Positions 45,312-53,754 of a stretch of 64,000 bases of DNA are shown piece after piece. The notes below the pieces were generated by a model. It was given only the letters and a program-made list of their open reading frames with translations. It was not told the origin of the DNA and did no database searches. The translations under genes were made by a program, and so were the position numbers. Numbering within the stretch: position 1 is the first letter of the stretch; each line of letters starts with the position of its first letter. The DNA is from Chitinophagales bacterium (GTDB taxonomy: Bacteria; Bacteroidota; Bacteroidia; Chitinophagales; LD1), in assembly GCA_016787045.1 (NCBI GenBank), contig JAEUVA010000008.1, positions 425,743 to 489,742 on the forward strand. Reading direction: 5' to 3'.

Positions 45312-46124
45312 GTGCAACGCCACCAGCAACCCATTGGAATTTTTGATTCCGGCATTGGCGGCCTTACGGTCGCCAATGCTGTTTCTAAGCTACTCCCCAG
45401 CGAGCAACTGATCTATTTTGGCGATACTGCCCATATGCCTTATGGCGATAAATCAAAAGAACTTGTAAGCAGCTACGCCACGCGCATCACCGAATTTTTG
45501 CTGCACGAAAAAAAATGCAAGGCCGTCATCATTGCCTGCAACACGGCATCGGCAGCTGGCTACGAAACCCTGCGCGATAAGTTTAAAGGTATAGTGCCTG
45601 TTATTAATGTAATTGACCCTATGATAGAGGCCGTTATTACCGATGAGCAGGTAAAACACGTAGGCATTATTGCCACCAAAACCACCATTGGCTCCGGAGT
45701 TTATCAAGAAAAATTAACCCGCAGAAAACCTGAGCTAAAATTTAGCGCATTGGCTACTCCCCTGCTTGCCGGTATGATTGAAGAAGGATTTTACAACAAC
45801 AACATCAGCCATGCCGTGCTGGAGAAATACTTTACTGACAAAACACTGCAAGGCATAGATTCTTTGGTACTGGCTTGTACGCATTATCCGCTAATTAAAA
45901 ATGAAATTGATGCCTACTATGGTGGCAAAGTGAAAATTTTTGACTCAGCAGAAGTAGTGGCTCTTAAATTAAAAAGTATTCTAGAAAAAGAAAATCTGTT
46001 AGCCACAGAGCGCAAGGGTGCTGACTCGTTTTTAGTTTCTGACTACACACAATCGTTTGAAATAGCCACACAAATTTTCTATGGCCAAGAGGTACACTTA
46101 TCACTCACTAATATTTGGCAATAG
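45312..46124 (+). CDS. murI: Glutamate racemase
   Basis: This 270-residue cofactor-independent racemase makes D-glutamate for peptidoglycan. The two catalytic cysteines are C76 (VIACNTASA) and C189 (LACTHYPLI), with the substrate loop GIFDSGIGGLTVANA at the N-terminus. The start is the GTG at 45312. It follows the third Skp gene closely, and the next gene begins at the base after its stop. Confidence 0.96.
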   Translation: MQRHQQPIGIFDSGIGGLTVANAVSKLLPSEQLIYFGDTAHMPYGDKSKELVSSYATRITEFLLHEKKCKAVIIACNTASAAGYETLRDKFKGIVPVINVIDPMIEAVITDEQVKHVGIIATKTTIGSGVYQEKLTRRKPELKFSALATPLLAGMIEEGFYNNNISHAVLEKYFTDKTLQGIDSLVLACTHYPLIKNEIDAYYGGKVKIFDSAEVVALKLKSILEKENLLATERKGADSFLVSDYTQSFEIATQIFYGQEVHLSLTNIWQ

Positions 46125-46667
46125 ATGACCACCATACCCACCGCAGATGGAGTAAGAATACCCGCCAGCAAATGGAAAGGAGCCGGCATATTTATCCTTG
46201 CATTGCTATTTATGGCACTCTCCACTTGGTTAGCAGTTTTTGCCAACGAAGTTTGGGAACTTAAACTGGTGGGCTACATAGGCATGGCATTCAGTTTGCT
46301 GGGTATTGGAGCGGTGGGGTCTGCTTTTTTTTCTAACCGAGTGCACATAGAAATAACCCCGGCAAATTTTACCGTGTCGGGTGCCTGGGGAAAGCCCATT
46401 ACAATAGAGTGGGCAGATGTAACCGGTTTCAGCGAATTTGAAGTTAACCGCAACAAAATGCTGGTCGTGCATTTGGCCGATAATGAAAAGTACATTGAGC
46501 AACTTAGCCCAATCCTGCAAAAAATTGCAAAAGCCAATATCGGGTTAACCGGTTCACCGGTATCGGTTAGTGCCGGTATTTACCAATGTACACATGCAGA
46601 GCTAAAGGAATTTATGCTCGCTTGCTTTGAAAAGTACGGAAACCACTCCGCCACTTTGGCACAATAA
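46125..46667 (+). CDS. STM3941-like membrane protein with PH-like domain
   Basis: This 180-residue protein has two hydrophobic helices (about 20-42 and 48-70) and then a small beta-rich domain with VHIEITPANFTVSGAWGKPITIEWADVTGFSEFEV. This resembles the bacterial PH-like STM3941 family, whose function is unknown. Its ATG begins at the base after the murI stop, so it is almost certainly co-transcribed with murI. Confidence 0.7.
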   Translation: MTTIPTADGVRIPASKWKGAGIFILALLFMALSTWLAVFANEVWELKLVGYIGMAFSLLGIGAVGSAFFSNRVHIEITPANFTVSGAWGKPITIEWADVTGFSEFEVNRNKMLVVHLADNEKYIEQLSPILQKIAKANIGLTGSPVSVSAGIYQCTHAELKEFMLACFEKYGNHSATLAQ

Positions 46668-46703
46668 TTATATGTTTATTTGCACCTCAATAATCACCAA
46701 AAA

Positions 46704-47891
46704 ATGTTTCAAAAAATCGCACTGTTTTTCGCACTGTCCATATTTACTTCTACTGCATTTGCCGGGGGTATAGAGTTTGAACACGATAAAACCTTTGCAC
46801 AACTATTGGCCGATGCCAAAAAGCAAAACAAACTCATCTTTATGGATTGCTACACCACTTGGTGTGGGCCATGCAAACGCTTAGCCGCTGTTGTTTTTCC
46901 CGACTCTGCGGTGGGCGAATACTACAACGCCAACTTCATCAACACCAAGTTTGATATGGAAAAGGGCGAAGGCATTGAACTGGCCAACAAATATGCCATC
47001 CGCGCTTACCCCACCTTGCTGTGGATAGATGGTGACGGAAACGTGAAACACAAGTTAGTAGGCGGTACCGATGCAGCCGGACTAATAGCACAAGGCAAAA
47101 AAGCGCTTGACCCCACACCCGGTATTCTTACCGGCTACAAAAAACAATACAACGAAGGCAACCGCGAAGTGGGTTTCTTAAATGATTTTATCAATGCCAT
47201 GAACAATGCCAACGAAAACTACGATGCCTACTTTAAAGAGTATTTGGAAAAAGTAACCGAAAAAGATTTGGCCGATAAAAAACATACGCAAACTATTTTT
47301 AATCTCACCAAAGACATTAAATCGCCCGGCATTGCCTACATCAGCAAAAACAAAGAGTACTACACCAATACATTTGGAGCTGAAGTAGTGAACAAAAAGA
47401 TAAATCAGTTGGCCGCCAAAGCCGTAACCGATGCCCACAAAACCAACGATGCTGCATTGTTTGATGCCGCTATGGATATGCTCAAGGCCTTTAAATTTGC
47501 CGATGCCCCCGAGCAAAGTATGAAGCTGAGTTTAGACTACTACTCGCATACCAACAACTGGGTAAAGTATGATGATGTAGCCACTCAATACATTAAAAAA
47601 TATGCTGCCAAAAACGCTGCCGCCATCAACGATATTTGTTGGAATTACTATTTAAACATCAACGACAAAACGCTGCTCATCAAAGCCAACAAATGGGCTT
47701 ACAGCGCCATCAACATAGATCAAAAATACACCTACTGCCTTACTTACGCTTATCTGGTTTATAAGCTAGAAGATTACAAAGAAGCTGAAAAGGCCTGCGA
47801 CTACGCCATCCTTCGCGCTAAAGAAGAAGCCGTGAGCGATAACTCTGCCACTATGCTCAAAGAAGCCATCAAAAAATCGGTAAAAAACTGA
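46704..47891 (+). CDS. Periplasmic thioredoxin-fold protein with C-terminal helical repeats
   Basis: This 395-residue protein has a signal peptide (MFQKIALFFALSIFTSTAFA). A thioredoxin domain follows (about 25-135) with an intact WCGPC active site (C54, C57) and the cis-Pro AYPTLLWID. The remaining 260 residues are helical and TPR-like (ALFDAAMDMLKAFKFADAPEQ, KTLLIKANKWAYSAINI). Bacteroidetes proteins of this type reduce or isomerise disulfides in the periplasm. The ATG at 46704 fits the signal peptide. Confidence 0.87.
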   Translation: MFQKIALFFALSIFTSTAFAGGIEFEHDKTFAQLLADAKKQNKLIFMDCYTTWCGPCKRLAAVVFPDSAVGEYYNANFINTKFDMEKGEGIELANKYAIRAYPTLLWIDGDGNVKHKLVGGTDAAGLIAQGKKALDPTPGILTGYKKQYNEGNREVGFLNDFINAMNNANENYDAYFKEYLEKVTEKDLADKKHTQTIFNLTKDIKSPGIAYISKNKEYYTNTFGAEVVNKKINQLAAKAVTDAHKTNDAALFDAAMDMLKAFKFADAPEQSMKLSLDYYSHTNNWVKYDDVATQYIKKYAAKNAAAINDICWNYYLNINDKTLLIKANKWAYSAINIDQKYTYCLTYAYLVYKLEDYKEAEKACDYAILRAKEEAVSDNSATMLKEAIKKSVKN

Positions 47892-47973
47892 TTTAACAAA
47901 CCCTGCACTTTTTCCGGTGGGTGAGACACCCACCGGTAAATACAAACTGATTTAACATACGCTGCACTTTTAA
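47885..47973. repeat. Direct repeat flanking a perfect hairpin
   Basis: Two copies of AAACTGATTTAACA...CTGCACTTTT start at 47885 and 47944, 59 bp apart. Between them is a perfect 10-bp hairpin CCGGTGGGTG-AGA-CACCCACCGG (47914-47936). The first copy contains the stop codon of the thioredoxin-fold gene. The hairpin could terminate transcription but lacks a long T run. Confidence 0.75.
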
Positions 47974-48028
47974 CATTCCAATTGCCAGTTGTTTTGTTTT
48001 TTCACTCACACAAACCACGAGTGATAAA

Positions 48029-48325
48029 ATGAACCAATACATGATAACCGTAATGCTTCCCGCGTTTTTGAGCGGTGAGTTTATGGAGCTAATCCCCCAA
48101 CAGCGCAAATACATCAGCCAAATGTTTGATACCGGTATTATCAACGGCTATTCGCTATCTACCGACCGCTCTAAACTTTGGGTTGTGATGCTTTGCAAAA
48201 ACGAAGCCGAGGTACACGCCACTATGGATAAGTTTCCTATTCGCGAATACGTGGAGTACACCGTTAACGAACTCATGTTTCACGAGTCTGCCAAGGTAAT
48301 TGTACCGGCTATTTCTATGAATTAG
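48029..48325 (+). CDS. Small YCII/muconolactone isomerase-like protein
   Basis: This 98-residue protein is predicted to form a dimeric alpha+beta barrel: MNQYMITVMLPAFLSGEFMEL, GIINGYSLSTDRSKLWVVMLCKNEAEVHATMDKFP, EYTVNELMF. The layout matches YCII and muconolactone isomerase-like domains, but no catalytic residue can be assigned. It is convergent with yajC, with 6 bp between stops. Confidence 0.6.
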   Translation: MNQYMITVMLPAFLSGEFMELIPQQRKYISQMFDTGIINGYSLSTDRSKLWVVMLCKNEAEVHATMDKFPIREYVEYTVNELMFHESAKVIVPAISMN

Positions 48326-48331
48326 AAAAAG

Positions 48332-48640
48332 CTATTTCGCTTCTTCCTTCTTCTCCTCTGCCAAGCCGTAAGCGGCCTTGGTCAAATCCATAGATATGGC
48401 AGAGCGCTCTATGCGAATGCGGGTGTTGCTGTCTATCTCTAAAGTAACGGCAGAGCCATCTTCATCGGCTTTTACTACTTTGCCGTGTATGCCACCGCTG
48501 GTTACTACCTTAGCGCCTTTAGCCAACTGTTTTTGGAAGCCCGCTTGCTCTTTGGCTTGCTTGCTCTGCGGGCGAATAATAAATAACCAAAATACTAAAA
48601 GCATACCTCCTAAAAGGAGCATGGTAATTGGATCGCCCAT
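48332..48640 (-). CDS. yajC: Preprotein translocase subunit YajC
   Basis: This 102-residue protein has one N-terminal membrane helix (about 5-25, LLLGGMLLVFWLFIIRPQ) with the RPQSKQAKE motif. The conserved GAKVVTSGGIHGKVVKADEDG block follows, then a charged tail (EEKKEEAK). YajC associates with SecDF-SecYEG during protein export. It follows the DUF1573 gene by two bases on the same strand, an arrangement common in Bacteroidetes. Confidence 0.95.
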   Translation of the reverse strand: MGDPITMLLLGGMLLVFWLFIIRPQSKQAKEQAGFQKQLAKGAKVVTSGGIHGKVVKADEDGSAVTLEIDSNTRIRIERSAISMDLTKAAYGLAEEKKEEAK

Positions 48641-48642
48641 AT

Positions 48643-49095
48643 CTATTTGTTTTCTTGTTTTTGTTTAGGAATGACGTACCCCTTAAGGTACAACGTTTCG
48701 TTGCGCTTGGCCGTGTTGCAAAACAGGGTAACGGTTTTGGTTTGCTCGCCTTGCTTGTTGGCGCTATTAAATTCCACATCTAAATTGTAAGTACCCCCCG
48801 GCTTTAATGGCTCTTTGCTGTAGGTAGGTACCGTGCAGCCACAGCTTCCGCGTGCATCGGCAATAATAAAGTTGGTGGTGCCCACATTCTTAATCATAAA
48901 CGTATGCTTCACCACATCACCTTCGTTAATCGTATCAAATTCAAAAACCATACTATCTGAAAACTGCACCACTGCAGTATCTTGCAGCATGGTGGTGGCT
49001 ATTTTGTATTCCTCGGGTTGCTCACCGGGCTTGCGGCAACTGTAAGCAGCCACCAAAATGGTAATAGTGGTAAGGATTAAAAACGGGTTTCTCAT
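48643..49095 (-). CDS. DUF1573 lipoprotein
   Basis: This 150-residue protein has a lipoprotein-type signal (VAAYSC, Cys near 20) and a DUF1573 beta-sandwich with FEFDTINEGDVVKHTFMIKNVGTTNFIIADARGSCGCTVPTYSKEPLKPG, including the CGCT motif. The fold resembles immunoglobulin/ASH-type domains. Its function is unknown, but in Bacteroidetes it often precedes yajC, as here. Confidence 0.9.
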   Translation of the reverse strand: MRNPFLILTTITILVAAYSCRKPGEQPEEYKIATTMLQDTAVVQFSDSMVFEFDTINEGDVVKHTFMIKNVGTTNFIIADARGSCGCTVPTYSKEPLKPGGTYNLDVEFNSANKQGEQTKTVTLFCNTAKRNETLYLKGYVIPKQKQENK

Positions 49096-49207
49096 AGCGG
49101 GCGCAAATATATTTTTTAAAAACTAAGGTGCTAATCTCCCACAAATACTACTGCGCAACCCCGTATTGGGTTATTATAGTATTGTTATATATTGCGGTAT
49201 GGAAATG

Positions 49208-49231
49208 AAAAAAGCCGAGTTGCCCCGGCTT
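49208..49231 (-). terminator. Second minus-strand terminator downstream of tracrRNA
   Basis: An AAGCCG / CGGCTT hairpin is followed on the minus strand by six T residues. It lies about 60 bp beyond the first tracrRNA terminator and could end a longer tracrRNA of about 165 nt. Confidence 0.65.
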
Positions 49232-49289
49232 AAAAGTTTTATTCATCTATAATTTTTAGTAAAGTGGAATTCATGAAACATTTAGCAAT

Positions 49290-49372
49290 AAAAAAGCCCC
49301 GCAGATAGGCGAGGCGCTAAATGTTTTCACAACGGAATAATCCTTATTGTGATTTGCTTTCAAAAACGAATA
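49290..49372 (-). ncRNA. tracrRNA of the type II-C CRISPR system
   Basis: On the minus strand, TTTTGAAAGCAAATCACAA (49365 down to 49347) is the perfect 19-nt complement of repeat positions 2-20 in crRNA orientation. The tail continues TAAGGATTATTCCGTTGTG, a linker like that of other Bacteroidetes tracrRNAs. It then ends in a GCCTCGC / GCGGGGC hairpin with six T residues (49290-49315). The tracrRNA would pair with crRNA in Cas9 and, with RNase III, process it. Start near 49372 is inferred from the promoter box at 49379-49386. An outer 11-bp inverted repeat AAACATTTAGC / GCTAAATGTTT (49276-49286, 49316-49326) encloses the terminator. Confidence 0.9.
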
Positions 49373-49378
49373 TAAAAA

Positions 49379-49386
49379 CAAAAATA
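49379..49386 (-). promoter_or_regulatory. Predicted tracrRNA -7 box (TATTTTTG)
   Basis: This perfect TAnnTTTG match on the minus strand ends 14 bp before the anti-repeat. It lies inside the short cas9 leader, so tracrRNA and cas9 are divergent with overlapping control regions. Confidence 0.55.
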
Positions 49387-49393
49387 ATACACT

Positions 49394-52300
49394 ATGAAAA
49401 AAAATATCCTTGGACTTGACCTCGGCACAACCAGCATTGGTTTTGCCCATGTTATTGAAGGTGAAACAGCAGAACAATCTACTGTAGAGCGAATTGGGGT
49501 ACGGGTAAATCCGCTTACAACAGACGAGCAAACAAATTTTGAAAAAGGTAAACCTGTTTCGGTTAATGCCGATAGAACACTAAAACGAGGTGCAAGAAGA
49601 AACCTTGACCGCTGCCAACTGCGCAGAGAAAACCTGATTGAGTTGCTGAAAGATGCTAAACTAATAACAGAAGAAAGCATACTCAACGAAGATGGCAAAC
49701 AAACTACTTTTCAAACTTGGTATCTAAGAGCAAAAGCCGTTACCGAAAGAATTGAAAAAGAAGAGTTGGCACGAGTGTTTTTATCCATCAACAAAAAACG
49801 CGGTTACAAAAGCAGTCGCAAGGCAAAAAATGAGGAAGAAGGAAAAGCCATAGATGGAATGGGTATTGCTAAACGCTTATATGAACAAAACCTTACACCC
49901 GGGCAATTAGCTTATCAACTATTGCAAGAAGGGAAAAAGTACATCCCTGATTTTTACCGGTCTGACTTGCAAGCCGAGTTTGATAAAGTGTGGAACACAC
50001 AAAAGCAGTTTTACCCCGAAATTTTTACAGATGAATTTTACAAAGAACTACAAGGGAAAGGACAACGGGCAACTGCTACTTCATTTTGGGGAAAATACCA
50101 ATTCAATATTGCCGAGATAAAAGATTTAGAAACTAAGCTAAAGAATGAGAATACCATAAAACTGCACCTCCGCGATAAAAAGAAACTGCAAGCATATAGC
50201 TGGCGCAGCCGAGCTGTTTCGGAGCAATTAGAAAAAGAGCAAGCGGCATATGTGCTGACTGAAATCAATAACAACCTCCACAACTCAAGCGGTTATTTGG
50301 GCAATATTTCTGACCGCAGCAAGGCGCTATACTTTAATAAAGAAACCGTAGGGCAAAATCAATACGCGCAATTAAAAAAGAATCCGCACGCACGTTTAAA
50401 AAAACAAGTGTTTTACCGGCAAGATTATCTGGATGAGTTTGAGGCAATATGGAGTGAACAAGCGAAACACCATAAGGAGTTGACGGATGAGTTAAAAACT
50501 GAGATTAGAGATATTGTAATCTTTTATCAACGCAAACTGAAATCGCAAAAGAGTTTGATTAGCTTTTGTGAGTTTGAAAACCGCGAGATTGAAGTAAACG
50601 GCAAAAAGAAAACTGTTGGATTAAAAGTAGCTCCAAAATCCTCGCCTTTGTTTCAGGAGTTTAAAATTTGGCAAATGCTGAACAATGTGTTGGTGAAGAA
50701 AAAAGGAAGTAAAAAACGAGTAGCCAAAGCCAGTGTTTCGGAAAACGATGAAGCAGAAATTTTATCGCTTGATTTAGATGCCAAACAAACTTTGTTTAAT
50801 GAACTAAACCTGAAAGGGAATATAAAAGCTAGCAGAGCCATAGAGTTGTTAGGTTACAAAGCCAACGAATGGGAATTGAATTATGAAGAGTTGGAAGGCA
50901 ACAGAACAAATGCAGCATTATATAACGCCTACTTAAAAATATTAGAAATAGAGGGCTACGATGAAGATTTATTGAAACTAACCGATAAAGACGATATAAA
51001 TATTGCCGAATTAAAAACACCTGCCGCTGAAATTAGGCAGATGGTTAAACAGATTTTTGACGTATTGGGCATCAACACCGAAATTTTAGAGTTTAACGCT
51101 GAGTTGGATGGAAAAGAATTTGAACAACAGGCATATTACCGGCTTTGGCATTTGCTGTATGCTGCCGAAGACGACACAAAGAAATATGACGAACAGGATA
51201 AACTATTATACGGCAACGACAACATCGGACTAAAAAAACAACTCTGTTCAAAATTTGGGTTCAAACCGGAACATGCTAAAGTGCTGGCCAATGTTGTTTT
51301 CTCTGGCGACTATGGAAGTTTAAGCGCAAAAGCCATTCGAAAAATTTACCCTTACCTAAAAGAAAATAAATACAGCGAAGCGTGTGAACATGCCGGTTAC
51401 CGTCATTCTGCTTCATCACTTGCAAAAGAGGAAATTGAAAACCGCCCTTTAAAAGACAAACTGGAACTGCTCAAGAAAAACAGTTTACGCAACCCGGTGG
51501 TAGAGAAAATTCTCAATCAGGTGGTGAATGTGGTAAACACATTGATTGAAACGAACCGCAAAACAGACCCGAATTTTAGGTTTGATGAGGTAAGAATTGA
51601 ATTAGCCCGTGAGCTAAAGAAAAATGCTAAAGAGCGGGCGGAGATGACCACAAACATCAACACGGCCAGAACAAAACACGAAAAGATAGTAAAGGTTTTG
51701 CAAAGCGAATTTGGTGTGCCTAACCCAAGCAGAAACGACATTATCAGATACAAGTTGTATGAGGAACTGAAAAGCAACGGCTATAAAGATTTATACACTA
51801 ACCAATACATTCAAAAGGAAATACTGTTTAGTAAGCAGATAGATATAGACCACATTATTCCGCAGGCACGTTTGTTTGATGATAGCTTTTCTAACAAAAC
51901 ATTGTGCTTTAGAGATATTAACCTCAAAAAGGGAAACCGCACCGCTATTGATTACATAGAAAGCGAGTTTGGAAAGGACAGAGCAGAAGAGTTTTTGCAA
52001 CGTTGTGAATCGCTCTGGGAAGTGAACAAAAAAAATCCTGAAGAAGGAATAAGCAAAGCCAAACTGAAAAAACTACAAAAGCACGAAAGCGAAATTGGCG
52101 ATGGGTTTATTGAACGCGATTTGCGCGACAGCCAATACATAGCCAAGAAAGCAAAGAACATGCTGTTTGACATTACCCGCTCGGTAGTTTCAACATCGGG
52201 TAGCATAACTGACCGCCTGCGCGAAGATTGGGGCTTAATCAATATTATGCAGGAGTTGAATTTTGAAAAATTTAAGGCGCTTGGCTTAATCGAGAAAGTA

Positions 52301-53740
52301 GAAAAGAAAGACGGAACATTCAAAGAACGTATTGTGGACTGGAGCAAACGTAACGACCACCGTCATCATGCTATGGATGCTCTAACAGTAGCATTTACCA
52401 AGCACAATCATATTCAATACCTGAACCACCTCAATGCCCGCTACAACGAAGCAGATAAGCACCACAAAATCATCAAAGCGATTGAAGGCAAAGAAACACA
52501 CGTAGTGAAGGATGACAAAGGGAATAGCAATCGTGTATTTAATCTGCCTATCCCAAACTTCCGTGTAGTAGCTAAAGAGCATTTAGAAAATGTGCTGGTA
52601 TCGCATAAAGCGAAAAATAAAGTAGTTACCAAAAACAAGAACAGGATTAAAGTCAAAAATGGCGAGAGAGTAAAAACGGAGCTTACTCCGCGCGGACAAC
52701 TGCACAAAGAAACCGTTTACGGAAGAATAAAAGTGCCTGTAGTTAAGGAAGAAAAAGTAGGTGCAAAGTTTGATTTGGAAACAATTAACCTGATTGCTAA
52801 TCTACAATTCAAACAATTGCTTTTACAACGCTTAACAGAAAACGACAACGACCCCAAAAAAGCATTCACGGGAAAAAACAGCTTGCCTAAAAATCCTATT
52901 TATCTCAATGACGAGAAAACTGAAGTATTACCTGAAAAAGTGAAACTGCTTTGGTATGAAGACGGCTATACCATTCGTAAAGATGTAACACCTGATTTGA
53001 AGGTTGATAAAGTAATTGATGGCGCTCTAAAAACAGCTTTAGAAAATCGCTTGAAAGAATTTGGTAACGACCCCAAAAAAGCGTTTGTGGATTTAGAAAA
53101 AAATCCAATCTGGCTAAACCAAGCAAAAGGTATTTCCATCAAGCGGGTTACCATAAGTGGGGTAAGCAATGCCGAACCGCTGCACTATAAAAAAGACCAT
53201 TTTGGCAAACAGATATTAGATGAAAATGGGAACAAGATTCCGGTAGATTTCATAAGCACCGGCAACAACCACCACGTAGCCATTTACAGAGACGCAAACG
53301 GTAATCTGCAAGACCGGGTTGTTTCGTTGTTTGAAGCTGTTCAATTGGTAAATGCCGGAGAACCTGTAATAGACAAAACCTACAATCAGGGTTTGGGATG
53401 GCAGTTTTTATTTACTATGAAACAGAACGAATACTTTGTATTTCCGAATGAAAAAACTGGTTTCAATCCTAAGGGGATTGATTTGTTAGATCCCAAAAAC
53501 AGCAAGTTAATTAGTCCCAATTTGTTTAGAGTTCAAACGCTTTCCAAAGTATCATACGGTAATGCTGTTGTAAGAGACTTTTTATTTAGGCATCATCTGG
53601 ATGCCACTAAAGCATCAGACTTAAATAAAACGTTACAAGGTATCTCTTACCATCAATACAAAAGTTTGCCGCCCTTGGAACACATAGTTAAAGTTCGTAT
53701 CAATCACATTGGGAAAATTGTAAAAGTTGGTGAATACTAA
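49394..53740 (+). CDS. cas9: Cas9, type II-C CRISPR effector nuclease
   Basis: This is a 1448-residue RNA-guided DNA endonuclease, in the large Bacteroidetes class of type II-C Cas9 (well above the roughly 1000-1100 of compact II-C forms). RuvC-I has GLDLGTTSIG with D9. The Arg-rich bridge helix is at about 55-75 (RGARRNLDRCQLRREN). RuvC-II has IELARE with E736. HNH has DIDHIIPQ with H820 and N834 (SNKTL), then NLKKGNRTA. RuvC-III has HHAMD with H991, H992 and D995. All catalytic residues are present, so it should cut both strands. The last 450 residues are the PAM-interacting region. cas1 follows 14 bp later. Confidence 0.98.
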   Translation: MKKNILGLDLGTTSIGFAHVIEGETAEQSTVERIGVRVNPLTTDEQTNFEKGKPVSVNADRTLKRGARRNLDRCQLRRENLIELLKDAKLITEESILNEDGKQTTFQTWYLRAKAVTERIEKEELARVFLSINKKRGYKSSRKAKNEEEGKAIDGMGIAKRLYEQNLTPGQLAYQLLQEGKKYIPDFYRSDLQAEFDKVWNTQKQFYPEIFTDEFYKELQGKGQRATATSFWGKYQFNIAEIKDLETKLKNENTIKLHLRDKKKLQAYSWRSRAVSEQLEKEQAAYVLTEINNNLHNSSGYLGNISDRSKALYFNKETVGQNQYAQLKKNPHARLKKQVFYRQDYLDEFEAIWSEQAKHHKELTDELKTEIRDIVIFYQRKLKSQKSLISFCEFENREIEVNGKKKTVGLKVAPKSSPLFQEFKIWQMLNNVLVKKKGSKKRVAKASVSENDEAEILSLDLDAKQTLFNELNLKGNIKASRAIELLGYKANEWELNYEELEGNRTNAALYNAYLKILEIEGYDEDLLKLTDKDDINIAELKTPAAEIRQMVKQIFDVLGINTEILEFNAELDGKEFEQQAYYRLWHLLYAAEDDTKKYDEQDKLLYGNDNIGLKKQLCSKFGFKPEHAKVLANVVFSGDYGSLSAKAIRKIYPYLKENKYSEACEHAGYRHSASSLAKEEIENRPLKDKLELLKKNSLRNPVVEKILNQVVNVVNTLIETNRKTDPNFRFDEVRIELARELKKNAKERAEMTTNINTARTKHEKIVKVLQSEFGVPNPSRNDIIRYKLYEELKSNGYKDLYTNQYIQKEILFSKQIDIDHIIPQARLFDDSFSNKTLCFRDINLKKGNRTAIDYIESEFGKDRAEEFLQRCESLWEVNKKNPEEGISKAKLKKLQKHESEIGDGFIERDLRDSQYIAKKAKNMLFDITRSVVSTSGSITDRLREDWGLINIMQELNFEKFKALGLIEKVEKKDGTFKERIVDWSKRNDHRHHAMDALTVAFTKHNHIQYLNHLNARYNEADKHHKIIKAIEGKETHVVKDDKGNSNRVFNLPIPNFRVVAKEHLENVLVSHKAKNKVVTKNKNRIKVKNGERVKTELTPRGQLHKETVYGRIKVPVVKEEKVGAKFDLETINLIANLQFKQLLLQRLTENDNDPKKAFTGKNSLPKNPIYLNDEKTEVLPEKVKLLWYEDGYTIRKDVTPDLKVDKVIDGALKTALENRLKEFGNDPKKAFVDLEKNPIWLNQAKGISIKRVTISGVSNAEPLHYKKDHFGKQILDENGNKIPVDFISTGNNHHVAIYRDANGNLQDRVVSLFEAVQLVNAGEPVIDKTYNQGLGWQFLFTMKQNEYFVFPNEKTGFNPKGIDLLDPKNSKLISPNLFRVQTLSKVSYGNAVVRDFLFRHHLDATKASDLNKTLQGISYHQYKSLPPLEHIVKVRINHIGKIVKVGEY

Positions 53741-53754
53741 AAGCTAGCTGCTTT

